A stretch of DNA of 64,000 nucleotides from positions 134,080,420 through 134,144,419 of the forward strand of contig CM043964.1 of the NCBI GenBank assembly GCA_014529385.2, read 5' to 3'. Shown piece by piece: positions 50,856 through 63,800 of this stretch. How positions within the stretch are numbered: position 1 is the stretch's first letter; every line of letters starts with the position of its first letter. A program made the translations under genes and the position numbers. The DNA comes from Adiantum capillus-veneris. Its lineage: Eukaryota; Streptophyta; Polypodiopsida; Polypodiales; Pteridaceae. The notes under the pieces were generated by a model. The model saw only the letters and a list, made by a program, of their open reading frames with translations. It searched no databases and was not told where the DNA came from.

Positions 50856-51133
50856 GAACTTAGTTTGAGGTACACCGTTGGGAACTATAGTCCTAATAAT
50901 GGAGCCTTTCAGGGCTTGCCTTGGCTTAACCATTATTGAGCTACAAGCAAGTTCAACAGAAACCATAATCAACCGAGCAATGTTAGACTCTCTCTACTAG
51001 TCTTTGCAATCAATTGTGTCTAAACCACATGTGTGGGTGCTTGAGAACTAATTTTTAAAGGTAAAGAAGAGTAACGACTAAGGTTTTTGAGGGTACCAAA
51101 GCACAAAGTAATCTATACATAAGTTTAATTAGC

Positions 51134-51568
51134 ATGGCTGACAATAACCAAGAGAGTAGAATGAACATTGATAACTTTTATTTTGCACATGAAGGTGCTA
51201 ATGATGATGCCCCTATGTTTGTCAATTATCTTGTTACTAGGTTGCAGCAAGCTATGGGCAACCCTGCTTTGCAAGCCGAAGTTACTCAACAACTTCGTGC
51301 TTATGGGATTTCCCTTCCTCTCCAAGAGGAAAGAGAGCTTAGGAGGCCTCTTGATGAGACCCCCAAAAGAAGACTCTCTCCCATAAGAGAGGAGGAAACC
51401 AAAGAACGAGAAAGTAGTGAATCCTGTCACTCCAAAAGGGAAGAGAGGAAACAAAGGGTAGGAAAGAGGTCACCCTCTTCACTTTCTTCTTCACCTTCCT
51501 TCTCTTCTGACAAAAGAAATAGCTATTCTCCTAGAGAATACAAGAGGGAAGGAGAAGCTATTAACTAA
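51134..51568 (+). pseudogene. G4 gag N-terminal fragment
   Basis: 144 codons from ATG: MADNNQESRMNIDNFYFAHE, AMGNPALQAEVTQQLRAYGI, PLDETPKRRLSPIREEE, then an Arg/Ser-rich tract. Nearly collinear with G2 gag (31772-31437 and the following frame), but here the first 140 codons are in one frame. The gag core, zinc knuckle and pol are missing. Confidence 0.9.
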
Positions 51569-53566
51569 CACTGAAGCAGAAGAAAGCATACCAATGGAGG
51601 AAGGAGCGAGTCCAAAAAGCTGTATCCAAGAGGTGAAAGTGGCATACAAAGAGTGGGCTTTAGGACGGATGCCAACCAATAGTGCGAGAAATGTTTTGGT
51701 ATGGAGGGGAAGAAAAATTGTAGCAACAAATTACAAAGCCTTCAAGTGGGTTGGTTGTGCAATGTTTTTGGTACGAGAAAGCCTTTAAAGACAAGACCAT
51801 TGCACAATGGATATGATTCTACAATCGTGATGCAAGACATACACAAGGCATACATAGATAAGTTAAATTCTCATATGTTGTTCCTACATTTTGGCCAGTG
51901 GATATTGTTGAAAAATTTATCTAAGGAAGAGAGTGACAACCTAGTGCAAAGTGGTTTTCAATTTGGAGATTTTGCAACACCACCATGAAACATCAACAAT
52001 ATGTTTACTGCTTCTATGGAGCTCAAGTAGAAGGAGGTGCAAGTGGAGGAATGGTATTTCCAAAGAAGCACAAAAGAGATGGGAGTTAGTTGCATGCATG
52101 GTTGCAATGTTCTTAGAAGAGAAAGTTGAAAGTGAATGGCACATGGTTTTTCAAGTCTTAACAGAGAGTTGTTAATATGTACACATAAAGGTAGGATCCA
52201 TGTGCACCTACCCCAATTTTCAGAATAGAGAATCTATGCATAAAGCCTTTCTAGCATGTAAGAACATGTAATATGTGTATGTGCACATATTTGGACTTCA
52301 ATCAAAAGAGCACATGGTCATTCATTTGCTTGCACTAACTCCAATGGACCTTGCTTTTTTATGAAGGCAAACATGCAAGATAGACCCTATAGTGTAGTGA
52401 ACCTATGGAAAAACAATGTGGCCCTCTAGAACAATGCATTGAAGGAGTCATCTCTTATGTATGAGTTGCAAAATTACTTCTTTCCACCCTTTGAAGTTTT
52501 TTTTGAATCCCCTCGTGTTATAGATGTATGCTTTTCAGTTTATATCTTGCCAAATGTTCGAGCTCAAAGTTAGGACTTTTGGAAACTTATACATGTTTTT
52601 TGGTGTGTATCATATGAGTAATGTCTATTTTTTTGGTTAACTTTTTTGTGTCTCTAGAAAAGACTCAAAATTTAAAGCCAGAAAGCTCGCAAAAATGGTT
52701 TTCATTGCAAAAGCTCAAAATCAAAAGCTTGCAAAACAAACACACCCTCTAGCTATCATCACCACCTCCAGGAAAGCCAAAACAATAGTGTTCCTAGTGG
52801 GGTTCAAGCCATGTGCCATGGCTGCTTTGTGTCTAGCAAATAAACTTTTGTAAATAATCCCTCCTCTCCACCTATATATGTCTCTTTCAAAACATACACG
52901 ACAACACCAAGCCGCACACTCTAGAACTTGTACCACTATGCACCACATGTTGGATGGGTCTTTCTCTTGAGTCATCACAACGCCAATACTCTACACAAAT
53001 CCCAAGAGAAGTCATCTTACACTTTTGCAGACCCTCTATAACCCACAATGAGGCCCATGTGCATCATCTTGGTGTAGAGGTCACCAGGTCCGATTTGCAC
53101 CCCTTGCATCACAGCTATGAACCTCCTCCGATACCCACTGCAGTGTGTCCAGAAATTCTTTCACATTTAGGGGAGATATTCCATGCTTCTAAATTTCAGT
53201 TCTCTAAATGGATGCAATCGCCACCATGAAATCTTGGAGCCCAAGATGGGTGCTTGACTTGTACGATGACAAAATCCTTTCCCTATCATCTATACACGGA
53301 AGACGCTTTCCATTGCTAAGGCAAGAGGTAGCTATCTGTCTTCATGATATGTAATGTGCAATGAGTACTTGATTCTTGCTTTTTAAGTCAAGTATTCCAT
53401 GAAGATCACTGATTTTGAGAGCCTCCAAGGTAACCGATCACCCATCTTGTATGCATGCAAGCATGAGTTTCTATATTTGGTCTATGGATGGCAAAACATA
53501 TAATAGCAAACTCCATAGGCACTACTGCTTCTATGTCATACACCATTCAGAATGGAGTCATAACAA
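51569..53566. other. About 2 kb with no recognised gene
   Basis: Short plus-strand frames at 51594-51788 and 51701-51988 have mixed composition and no motif that I know; one includes WILLKNLSKEESDNLVQSGF. The rest (52200-53400) shows no repeat or LTR that I can place. The right end may belong to element T. Confidence 0.35.
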
Positions 53567-55010
53567 TTATGATATTGTAAGATGTTTTGTAAGCCTAGAG
53601 TGTTGTGTGAAGCTTCTCATCCCAATTATAAGGTTCTTTTGAACTATCTTGGTTAGAATACTCTTGATGATATTATTACTACTCTCAGTTTGTCCATTGC
53701 TTCTGTGATAATATAGTGTAGATTTGCTTGATTGAGAAGACTTCAGCCAGAATTTGGATTGTATCATTGATAAAATGGGTTCCTTGATCTAAGACTATCT
53801 CAACCAGACAACCATATGTGCACATTATATGCTCATAAAAGAACCATGTTGTTGAATTTGCAGTGTTGTTGGGCAATGCCTTTGCTTCCACCCATTTGCT
53901 TATGTAACAAGTGGCCATCACTATGTACTTATTCTTTCTCAGATTGAACTTCTTAAATGGACCAATGAAGTCCAAACCCCACTTCATAAAATGGTTGTCA
54001 TCTCTACTATAGTTAGCATGCCCATTCTCTGGCAAGTATCAAATGTCTTGCAAAAATCCGTAACATTCGACATCATACTTTGCCACCATAACCCTGCCAA
54101 TAGAATCTTCTTGTAAATGATACCAATGGAAAAATGTCCTCCTGAGCTCCCGATGTGAGCCTTAATTATAACTTGCATCCTACCTTGCATGGGCACACAT
54201 CATCCTAGAACTCCATCAATTCCTAGCCTGTATAGTGATCCAACTATGATAGTGAATTTGAGGCTTTCAATGATCAAAGCTTTCTTGCTGGACTGGGACC
54301 AATCCTTTGGAAATCCTCCAACCTAGAGAAAATCATACATTATCACTTAGGATCTGGCCCATCCATTGCCATATTTTGGAATTTATAATTCAAAATCTAT
54401 CAGTTCATCTCTTACCGATGTAATTGAAATTCTCTCAGTACTTTTGGATAAAAAATCAGCATCGCATTGAGTTTTTCCTGGTTTATGAAAGATCTTAAAC
54501 TCAAAATCTAGCAAAAACATCATCCATCTGATTAGTCAACCTTGAAGCACCGCCTTATTAATTAGAAAGAGAAGTGCTTGATGGTCTATATAGAACTGAA
54601 ATATCTTCCCCAACAAATAATGTCTGAACTTGGTCGCACTAAACACCATTCCCAATGCTTCTCTCTCATTTGTGGAGTTTCCTTGCTTTGCTATATTGAA
54701 TTTGTGACTTGCAAAGTATAATGGGTAATCCGTCTTCCCATTTGAGTGAGCCAAAATGGACCCCATTGCCATATTAGATGCATCCGTATGAACATGGAAT
54801 ACCACTTCCCAGTTTGGCTAATGAAGAACTAGCTTCTTGCCAATGGCATCCTTCAAAAATTGGAAACTTGCCTCACATTTTGGGGTCCATAAAAACTTCA
54901 TTCCATTTTGGGTCAATTCATATAATGGGATAGCCTTTGTTGCAAACATATGATTGAATCTTCTACAGAAATTAATATACCCCATGAATGAGCTCATCTC
55001 AAACACATTT
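53567..55010 (-). pseudogene. Element T: Athila/Tat-like gypsy pol remnant
   Basis: Minus-strand order: RT-RNase H connection (55006-54818: SSFMGYINFCRRFNHMFATK), RNase H (54805-54536: FHVHTDASNMAMGSILAHSN, NEREALGMVFSATKFRHYLL), integrase finger (54196-53984: GLWWQSMMSNVTDFCKTFDT, CQRMG) and integrase core (54035-53567: MKWGLDFIGPF, VLDQGTHFIND, then NGQTESSN after a shift). The GLWW and KWVEAKAL/DQGTHFI wording is that of Athila/Tat gypsies rather than of the chromodomain group. The RT core itself and the C-terminus are not recognised. Frames are broken. Confidence 0.85.
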
Positions 55011-55379
55011 GTCAGTGATCCTCAAGGGGTTCACTATTTAAATAGGGGGTTATCTCTACCTTGCCCCCGAAAAGCACAATTGTGATATCTACCTCTTCTT
55101 CTCATATTTCTGGTACTCGCATCATTCTTCATAGCTCTTGAACTCCCTTCTTGTTTTGATGGCTCTATACTTATTAGTGCTATCATAGAGAAATCCTTGC
55201 CTTCCTTGACTCATGATGCATTTCGATCTTATAATTAATCTATAAAGGCCCGAATGCTTTATAATAAGTGGACTAGCAATAGTCATCTGACCTATGGTTC
55301 TTTCAACTTACAATTCATACACCAGGCCTCGATCTTCCAAACTGTCGGTCTGGTCTTTCACATCTCCAAAATCTTCTTC
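55011..55379. other. Degenerate T-element sequence, not resolved
   Basis: Lies between gag and RT-end pieces of T, where protease and RT should be. I cannot read a motif here; most of RT and protease appear deleted or decayed. Confidence 0.4.
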
Positions 55380-55829
55380 GACATCACTTCTATGTTCTTC
55401 ATCTAGGAGCCCTTATTTTTAGTATTTGCTTGATCCTCTTGCTCACTCTTAGATGAACTTGAGTTGAGATTCGAACTTGACTCCTCCACCGATGATTCAC
55501 TATCACTCAATTCTTCCTTTATGGCCTTTTTCCTTTTAGCCTACTGCTACATTTTTAGAGCTCTTTGCTCTAGATCATTAAACTGCTTGGTCGATGCTGG
55601 TACCTCTTGATCCCTAAGCTTCTTGCTATTGAATCCACTTTAAAACCAAGCACACATCTACTTTTGTAAAGGTGGTTCATTCAATTTTCTAGTGAGCTCT
55701 TTGATCTTTTCCACATAGCTCCTCACTGACAACTTGCCTTGTTTGATCCTATTCACCTCACAAGGAATGTATTCATCCCCACGGTTTTCACTATATTCCA
55801 GAAGAAAAACTTTCTTCAGGTTGCTATAT
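55380..55829 (-). pseudogene. Element T gag, C-terminal part
   Basis: The minus strand reads NLKKVFLLEYSENRGDEYIP, then LSVRSYVEKIKELTRKLNEP, and later a Ser/Glu-rich tail, with several stops. The LEY...G pattern is typical of gypsy gag cores. It is cut on the right at 55829 by C5 and continues at 58732. Confidence 0.75.
55825..55829. repeat. Probable target duplication of C5, left copy (ctata)
   Basis: Compares with ttata at 58727-58731 (one mismatch). The gag frame rejoins across the insertion. Confidence 0.6.
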
Positions 55830-56215
55830 GTTAGCCTTACACCACTCTACTGCTTCACGTAGGTCTAGGGCATACATGTATGGCTAGTATATTGCCGGCG
55901 GGCTGGCCACCCACTACGTCCGGCCGCCCTATTCTGGGTCGGCTGTGCATTTTGTATGGGTGCCCTACATATATCCATTTTTATGCTGGATCGTGGGGCC
56001 TTCATTGGCACTGGTCAACCTCCACCTTGGGCACCTATGTATGGGGCCAGGGGGGGTATCCACTTCTTAGTGAGAGTCTGATAGATAATATGATCATTGT
56101 GTTGAGTGTCTCTCGCTTTGGTAGTCAGTGGGGGGCTGATCTCCCCCTCTTTCACACAACAACGTTTTTCCCTTCCCCTCCCCCCCCCCTTCTCTCTCTC
56201 ACGCGCACTCTCACA
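55830..56215 (+). repeat. 5' LTR of C5
   Basis: tgttagccttacaccactct to cgcactctcaca. Shares gggcatacatgtatggctag, ggggccttcattggcactg and ggtatccacttct with the second LTR. Its CT run is only about 10 bases (56191-56200). Confidence 0.85.
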
Positions 56216-56228
56216 TGGTATCAACAAC
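56216..56228 (+). other. Probable primer binding site of C5
   Basis: tggtatcaacaac directly follows the LTR CA; the first eight bases match the tRNA-iMet complement. Confidence 0.6.
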
Positions 56229-58211
56229 TTCATCTATTCATGGTCCGGGCACACATTTTGCATCAGGTTCTTCTCCTCCCAAGATCATATCAAAGAGTTT
56301 TGGCACCATCTTCGGGACAACATTGCCTTCTCAGTCTCTTTCCTCGAAAATCGCCTCATCCATTTGCGTTTTTGCTGCCCGTAGTGTTTTTTGGGGAGCT
56401 ATGTGTTTGGACAACAAGGCAACTTTTGTGACTTCCAACCTCGGATCTTGCATCCACCAACCCGACTTGGCATCCGATGCCTTGCTGGAGAGATTCTTCT
56501 TCATCTGCTACAGATTTCAGTCATATACACTTGCTATTCTTTCTCTGTTTTCAGCCCTCTGATGGTTGTGCACACAGAGATAAACCCTCCCTACACCCTC
56601 TGCACCACTCCAAACCATGCCAGGAGCATATGAGCATGCTAAAAGTCGCTGGATAACGGTGTTTTTATCACCTTGTAGTTGCAATTTTGGGTGGACAGCA
56701 GCCACATGGCTTGTGTTTTTCACATGGGATGAAGTTACCTCCTGACAGGACACCCCTTGGAGGTGGTCAGTGCGGTCTCTCAGTGACCGTTGCAGTACAT
56801 GCTATCTTCAACATTGGCTTGATCATCTTACGGTTGCACGATCCTTGGGAGATCCATTCATTCCAGCCATCGTTTGGCGGTTTCACACTCTAGAGGGGGT
56901 GGTGGCTTGTGGTTTGCCATGGATACACCTATGCACTCATCAGAGGAGTTCACCCGAGATATGGCCATGCTCATGGCATATGGGATTCTGACATTCCCAG
57001 AGAGGACACCACCATCTTGGGTGGACATAGACTTACCATTTGACCTCGACACGTCAAATCACTTGCTTACATAGGAGCATCTACATGGACTTAGGGAGAG
57101 GATGTCGGATCTCTTCTTGGATAGGTTCATTGCTTGGATCTATAGACTGGAGTGGGACTTCAGTGCTTTGGACTCTCTTGGAGAGTTTACCTGTGAGGTG
57201 CGAGAGATCAGGCATCCCTCGACTACATCTAGAGTCACCCGGAGCTTGGCTTGGATAATAGTGCAGTTGCTATTCTATACTCCTGATCATTTGGATTGCT
57301 ACCTTCAGAGTTTCTTACACTCACCCTCGGTAACCTTACAACGGACTTATCCCCGGACTTGGGCAGTAGGCCACTCCCAGCTCATTCATATTGAGAGCCA
57401 CATCGAGATGCAATTTGGTGGTGTTGTTGGTGCGGATTTTGTTTTGATTGACATCGGACGATTGGAGGCAGGAGATATAGGCAAGACGGTGCAGACATCT
57501 TGGTCTGACCACTTCACTTCTTAGTGCAGGATGCTCATTCTGGCTTCCCTACTTCTATAGGATGATCATGGTGCAGACAACTTGGTCTGACCACACCTCT
57601 TCTTAGAGGCCCTTCACAGCACAGACTGTTGAGTCCGCCTTTCCCCTCATCTTGGATTACCCTACCTACTGACAGGACACCATCCGATGGTGGTTCGTGC
57701 GGTCTACTTGTGACTGCTATAGCTTACGATAACTTCTACAATGCAGACTGCTTAGTCTGGCTTTCGTTGTTGTGAAGGACGTTCAAGGCACATATTGCTA
57801 CATCTGGCCTTCTTGGAGTTTTACAAAGCTTAGAAACCTGGCCACATTAGGTTACATGTTCATGCATTGACAGGCTTCCGTGCATACTGATAATGGTTCC
57901 TGGGCTTCCCCATTTTCTCCAGATGGTATGACTACAGACACCACAAATTCTATTGGGCAGATACTTGCATGTTTATTGGCACTTCTTTTACGACAAGGAG
58001 TTGTTTTCACACTCATTTTGGGACCTTCACTTAGTATCTTCACCATGTATTGGTGGAGTACAACAGTTTGCTACACTGCTCATGATGACACTTTATTATG
58101 GATATCTCTTGGCAGTTCGGACACCCCAGACTGCTGCAGACGTCACAACAGACATCTTCATCATTTGCCTCACATTTTCGGCTTCATACGGTTTGTTCAA
58201 CATCTGGTGCT
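56229..58211 (+). other. Internal region of C5, coding content not recognised
   Basis: Plus-strand frames include 56215-56562 (115 codons, Ser-rich) and 57102-57524 (140 codons, beginning LFLDRFIAWIYRLEWDFSAL). Neither matches a retroelement domain that I know. Repeated phrases such as cttggtctgaccac and tgcagacNNcttggtctgacc near 57488-57600 suggest internal duplication. Confidence 0.4.
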
Positions 58212-58220
58212 GAGAGGGGG

Positions 58221-58726
<506 letters not shown>

Positions 58727-58731
58727 TTATA

Positions 58732-59390
58732 TGTCCAAAGTTTGCATGCTGGGTAATACCATTTCCTGACCGCATCCTTTAGAGTACGTGGAAAGTATTC
58801 TCCCCAATCATCTTCACTAATATCTTTCAGATCCGCTTATTGCTCAAAATCTTGTATGTGTACAACCTGATTATCCTTATTCCCACCCTTAAATGTCGAA
58901 AAGTAATCTTCAAGTCATTTGATCTTTCCCCATGTTTAAACTTGTGGTGACTGGACTCCCATTCCTGCATGTGGGTTTCTCCTTGTTATTAGACTTTCTT
59001 TCCCTGTGCTTGTGTTTACTGTAATGGCGAAGATCAATAACCCATCTTCATTATATTGATCATCTGTTTTACTTATAGTGTCCAGTTCTTTCCTCTGATC
59101 TGATTTAGGATATGTCGTTGCTCTTTTGCTTCTCCTGTTACCATCACTTGCATTGATTTGAACCTTCGCTTTGCCCTTCAGGTCTGACTTTTGAGACCCA
59201 TGCAAATGAAAGCGTCTTTCGGCCCTCTCTGAATGACTCCTGTCAAATTGAACTGAAGGTTTGACATCTGTCCAAGCCCCTCAGTGCCTCTTCGTCCAGG
59301 ATTGACACCTGTCTGCTCATTTTGGGATTCAGGTCCCTCATCAAGATTTGCTCCAATTCTTCAACCAATTTATTGATTTTCAATGGTATT
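58732..59390 (-). pseudogene. Element T gag, N-terminal part
   Basis: The minus strand reads LEDYFSTFKGGNKDNQVVHI, DLKDISEDDWGEYFPRTLKD and [11 protein letters not shown], a gypsy gag core (W..YFP.TL....KWYY), with few stops; this joins across C5 to 55829. Upstream, frame 59205-58936 is Lys/Asp-rich. The start is not fixed. Confidence 0.75.
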
Positions 59391-60159
<769 letters not shown>

Positions 60160-60201
<42 letters not shown>

Positions 60202-60289
60202 CTCGGGCAACGGGACCAGGTAGTTAGTTAGTTCATTACAAATGGTAAGAGTAGATTATGACTCCATCTCTCTCGCTCTCTCGCTGGCG

Positions 60290-60382
<93 letters not shown>

Positions 60383-60400
60383 ACACACACACACACACAC
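60160..60400. repeat. Microsatellite cluster (GT, GA, CT, CA)
   Basis: (GT)n 60160-60180, (GA)n 60181-60200, (CT)n about 60290-60308, (CA)n 60308-60400. Confidence 0.95.
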
Positions 60401-60408
60401 GTACACAA

Positions 60409-60523
60409 TGTTACCATATACATGTGGTAGTGATGTGTGTGAACACACTAGGACCGCCGGGGCATTTTTTCCCTCTTTAGGAGGTTTTTTCCCTGTGCAT
60501 TATATATACGCCCATCACTTTAG
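60409..60523 (+). repeat. Copia family B LTR fragment (B3)
   Basis: tgttaccatatacatgtggt through gcccatcactttag matches the first half of 6489-6718, then stops where the C3 LTR begins (60524). Confidence 0.85.
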
Positions 60524-60845
60524 TGTAAAGAATGAGGATGCAAGAGAGCTACACAAGACAAGCACAAAGCACACAGAGATGGAAAGCTTCTTCTTCTTCT
60601 TCACAGAAAAGAGAGTACAAAATGACTAAGTGCTAAAGCTGAAAAGTAGCACATATGTACATGCGGTCACTAAGTGTGAACTCGCTAGAAGCGTACTAGG
60701 CTGGCACTATAAGTGTAGTCCAGCTGTAGAATCACTGGCAGAGATCCTCCGTGTCGGTCACCTAACGCGCCAGTGAGTAAATGCCGTAAGCGGCCAAGAC
60801 CCGTAGTGGATGCTAGCTCAAGGTGTAGAGCTCGACATCTCAACA
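60524..60845 (-). repeat. 3' LTR of copia C3
   Basis: Plus strand tgtaaagaatgaggatgc to gacatctcaaca, followed by ctccccctcg (reverse polypurine tract, 60846-60855). The left end is set by where family B homology stops. The 5' LTR lies beyond the window, so the limits cannot be checked against a partner. Confidence 0.7.
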
Positions 60846-63800
60846 CTCCCCCTCGAGCTCTGCATGTCGTAGAGTCCAAGCATAGTCCGGAAACGTCGAA
60901 GCTTCTCAGCTCCGAGGGCCTTGGTAAAGATATCCGCTATCTGCTCCTCTGTGCTGACGTAGACCAAGTCGATGTCGCCCGCCAACACTCGCTCTCGAAC
61001 GTAGTGGTAATGGACCTCTATGTGTTTGGTCCTAGCATGGAACACTGGGTTCCTAGCCAACTGCATGCTGCTGAGGTTGTCACAATGAATGACAATCTGC
61101 TGGTCCACCTGCACTCCCAAGTCCTCAAGTAATGTGCGTAGCCAAGCTACCTCGCACGCCGCAACTGCTGCACCTCTGTACTCGGCCTCTGTGCTCGATA
61201 AAGCAACCGTAGGCTGCTTTTTGCTGCTCCAAGTAACAACAGCACTCCCAAAAGAGAACATGAATCCACTCGTAGATCTCCTATCAACAATGCTACCTGC
61301 CCAATCTGCATCTGTATACCCATACAATGCTAATGGTGCATCTGCTGCATAGAACAATGCGTAGTCAAGAGTCCCTTGCACATACCTAAGTGTGCGTCGT
61401 ACTCCATCCAAATGTGGCTTCCTCGGAAGCTGCATGAACTGACTCTCCAAGCCTACTGTGTAGCTCAAGTCTGGCCTTGTGATAGTCAAGTAGATTAGAC
61501 TACCCACCATCTTCCTGTACATATTGACATCCTCAACAACATCACCCTTCTCTGCACTCAGCTTTGCATTCACATCCAAGGGAATGGAAATCGGCTTACA
61601 ATCATCCATACCATACTTTGACAACATGTCCAAAGCATACTGTCTCTGTGATAGCCATACACCCTCTGGAGTCCTGATCACTTCAATGCCAAGAAAGTAG
61701 CGCAACTCGCCTAAATCTTTCATTTCAAACTCCTGTTTGAGAAGACCCTTCACATGGTCAATCTCCATAGCATTGTCACCAACAATAATAAGGTCATCTA
61801 CATATATGGTAATGACCACAATCCCCACATCACTCTCACGTACATAGAGTGAATGATCAGCATGAGCTCTCCTAAAACCAATACTGACAAGATACTTGGC
61901 AATCCTGTCATACCATGCTCTAGAGCTCTGCTTCAAACCATACAAAGCTTTGAGAAGTCTGCATACATAATCTGGGTAACCTGGATCGACATAACCAGGT
62001 GGTTGATCCATATACACTTCCTCTTGCAACTCACCATTCAAGAAGGCATTCTTTACATCCATTTGATGCATAATCCATCCTCTAGATGCAGCCACTGCTA
62101 TGACAGCTCTCACTGTCGTCATCTTTGCCACTGGAGCAAAGGTCTCCTCATAGTCTATGCCATACGTCTGTGCATAACCCTTTGCGACCAGCCTTGCCTT
62201 GTGACGCTCAATGTTACCATCAGCCTTATGCTTGGTTTTATACACCCATTTACAGCCAATAGCTTTCTTGCCACTTGGCAATGGCACCAACTCCCATGTG
62301 TCATTTGCTTCCAATGCAGCCATCTCTTCATTCATTGCATCATCCCAATGCACATTTCCAACTGCATCCTCAAAACATGTGGGCTCCACATCCTGTATCA
62401 CCTTAGCCATGTAGGCTTGGTGATGTGCTAGATACCCATCATAAGTCAATTTCTGAACTGGATTTCTGACTCTATTAGATCTGCGCGGTCCTGGGTCACT
62501 CCTTTGCCCTCTAGCATCTTCTTGTACTTTCCTTACACCAGGTGTCCTGACAGCCGGAATTCCAAATTCCTCATCAAGACTTTGTTCAGAACCATCTGAA
62601 TCCACGTCTACATGTGAAAAACCTGATGATGCATCAACCATAAAGGGAGGTTCATCAACCTTTTCCTTTCCTTTTCGTGATACATTCCCTGTACCTGTTG
62701 GTGGAGTAACCTGCGTACGTAGTCTACCATTCCATGGTTTCTCAACAGAGCCACGAGAAGAGGACTCTTGTGGTCCACTCAAAACCTGTGACTGTGGCCT
62801 CACATTTTGTACAACCACATCATCTTTTACATAAGCCCCAATAGTGCCATGTGCATTACTGTACCAGCTGCTCATCTCATCAAAGACTACATCTCTGCTC
62901 ACTCGTAATTCTCGTGTAGTAGGATTGTAGCACCTGTACCCCTTTTGTTCAAGGGAATATCCCACAAGAATACATTTCTCTGCTTTAGGATCCAATTTCC
63001 TACGCAACTCATCTGGTACATGCACGTAAGCTATGCAGCCAAACACTTTCAAGTGTGCCAAATCAGGCTTTGTACCTGTAAACTTTTCCTCAGGTGTTAC
63101 ATCATGCACCGCAGCTGTAGGTGTCCTGTTCATAATGTACACAGCTGTATTTACAGCTTCAGCCCAGAAATGATGAGGCATGTTCTTCTCATTCATCAAT
63201 GCACGTGCAACCTCTGCAATGTGCCTGTTTTTCCTTTCTGCGACCCCATTCTGCTGTGGAGTATATCTGCATGTAAACTGCCTGTGTATACCATGCATTC
63301 GCAGAAAATCTGAAAAATCATTGGAGAAGTACTCTCCCCCTCCATCTGACCTCAATGTCTTGATTTGCATATCTGTCTCCTTCTCAATCATGACTTTGAA
63401 GTCTTGAAAGTGACCAAACACTTCACTTTTGTTACGCATGAAGTAGACCCATACTTTCCTTGTATGGTCATCAATGAAAGAGACATAATACCTGCAACCA
63501 TGTATACTTGCAGTATCGGTTGGACCCCAAACATCTGTGTGCACCACCTCAAGTGGCTTTTTACATACATTGCGCTCATGTGGAAATGAGCCCTTTGACT
63601 GTTTTCCAAACTGGCATGCTGCACACACTTTATGCATACCATCCACCTTGAATTTGGGTAAACCTTTTACAATCTGTTTTGATTGCATGCTGCGCAATCT
63701 CTGCTCATTGACATGGCCAATGCGTTTGTGCCAAATGTCAACATCAGCCACAACACCTGTGCCCTGTGCAAATAATGCAGCTTTTACCTCAGGCATGTCT

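Larger units (their letters stand above)
49828..51568 (+). mobile_element. Ty3/gypsy element G4, truncated, plus strand
   Basis: The only G copy on the plus strand: LTR from 49828, then (after a deletion near 50850-50870 that removed the LTR 3' end, primer site and first half of the leader) the leader and the start of gag to 51568. Downstream sequence is unrelated. The leader phrase tcctaataatggagcctttc matches the G2 leader (reverse of about 32000). Confidence 0.88.

Noticed and set aside
51594-52175. Possible small host gene after G4
   Set aside because: Frames are short, overlap in different phases and show no recognisable domain; not strong enough to call.
60236-60629. His-Thr and Cys-Val repeat frames
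   Set aside because: Translation of (CA)n and (GT)n.
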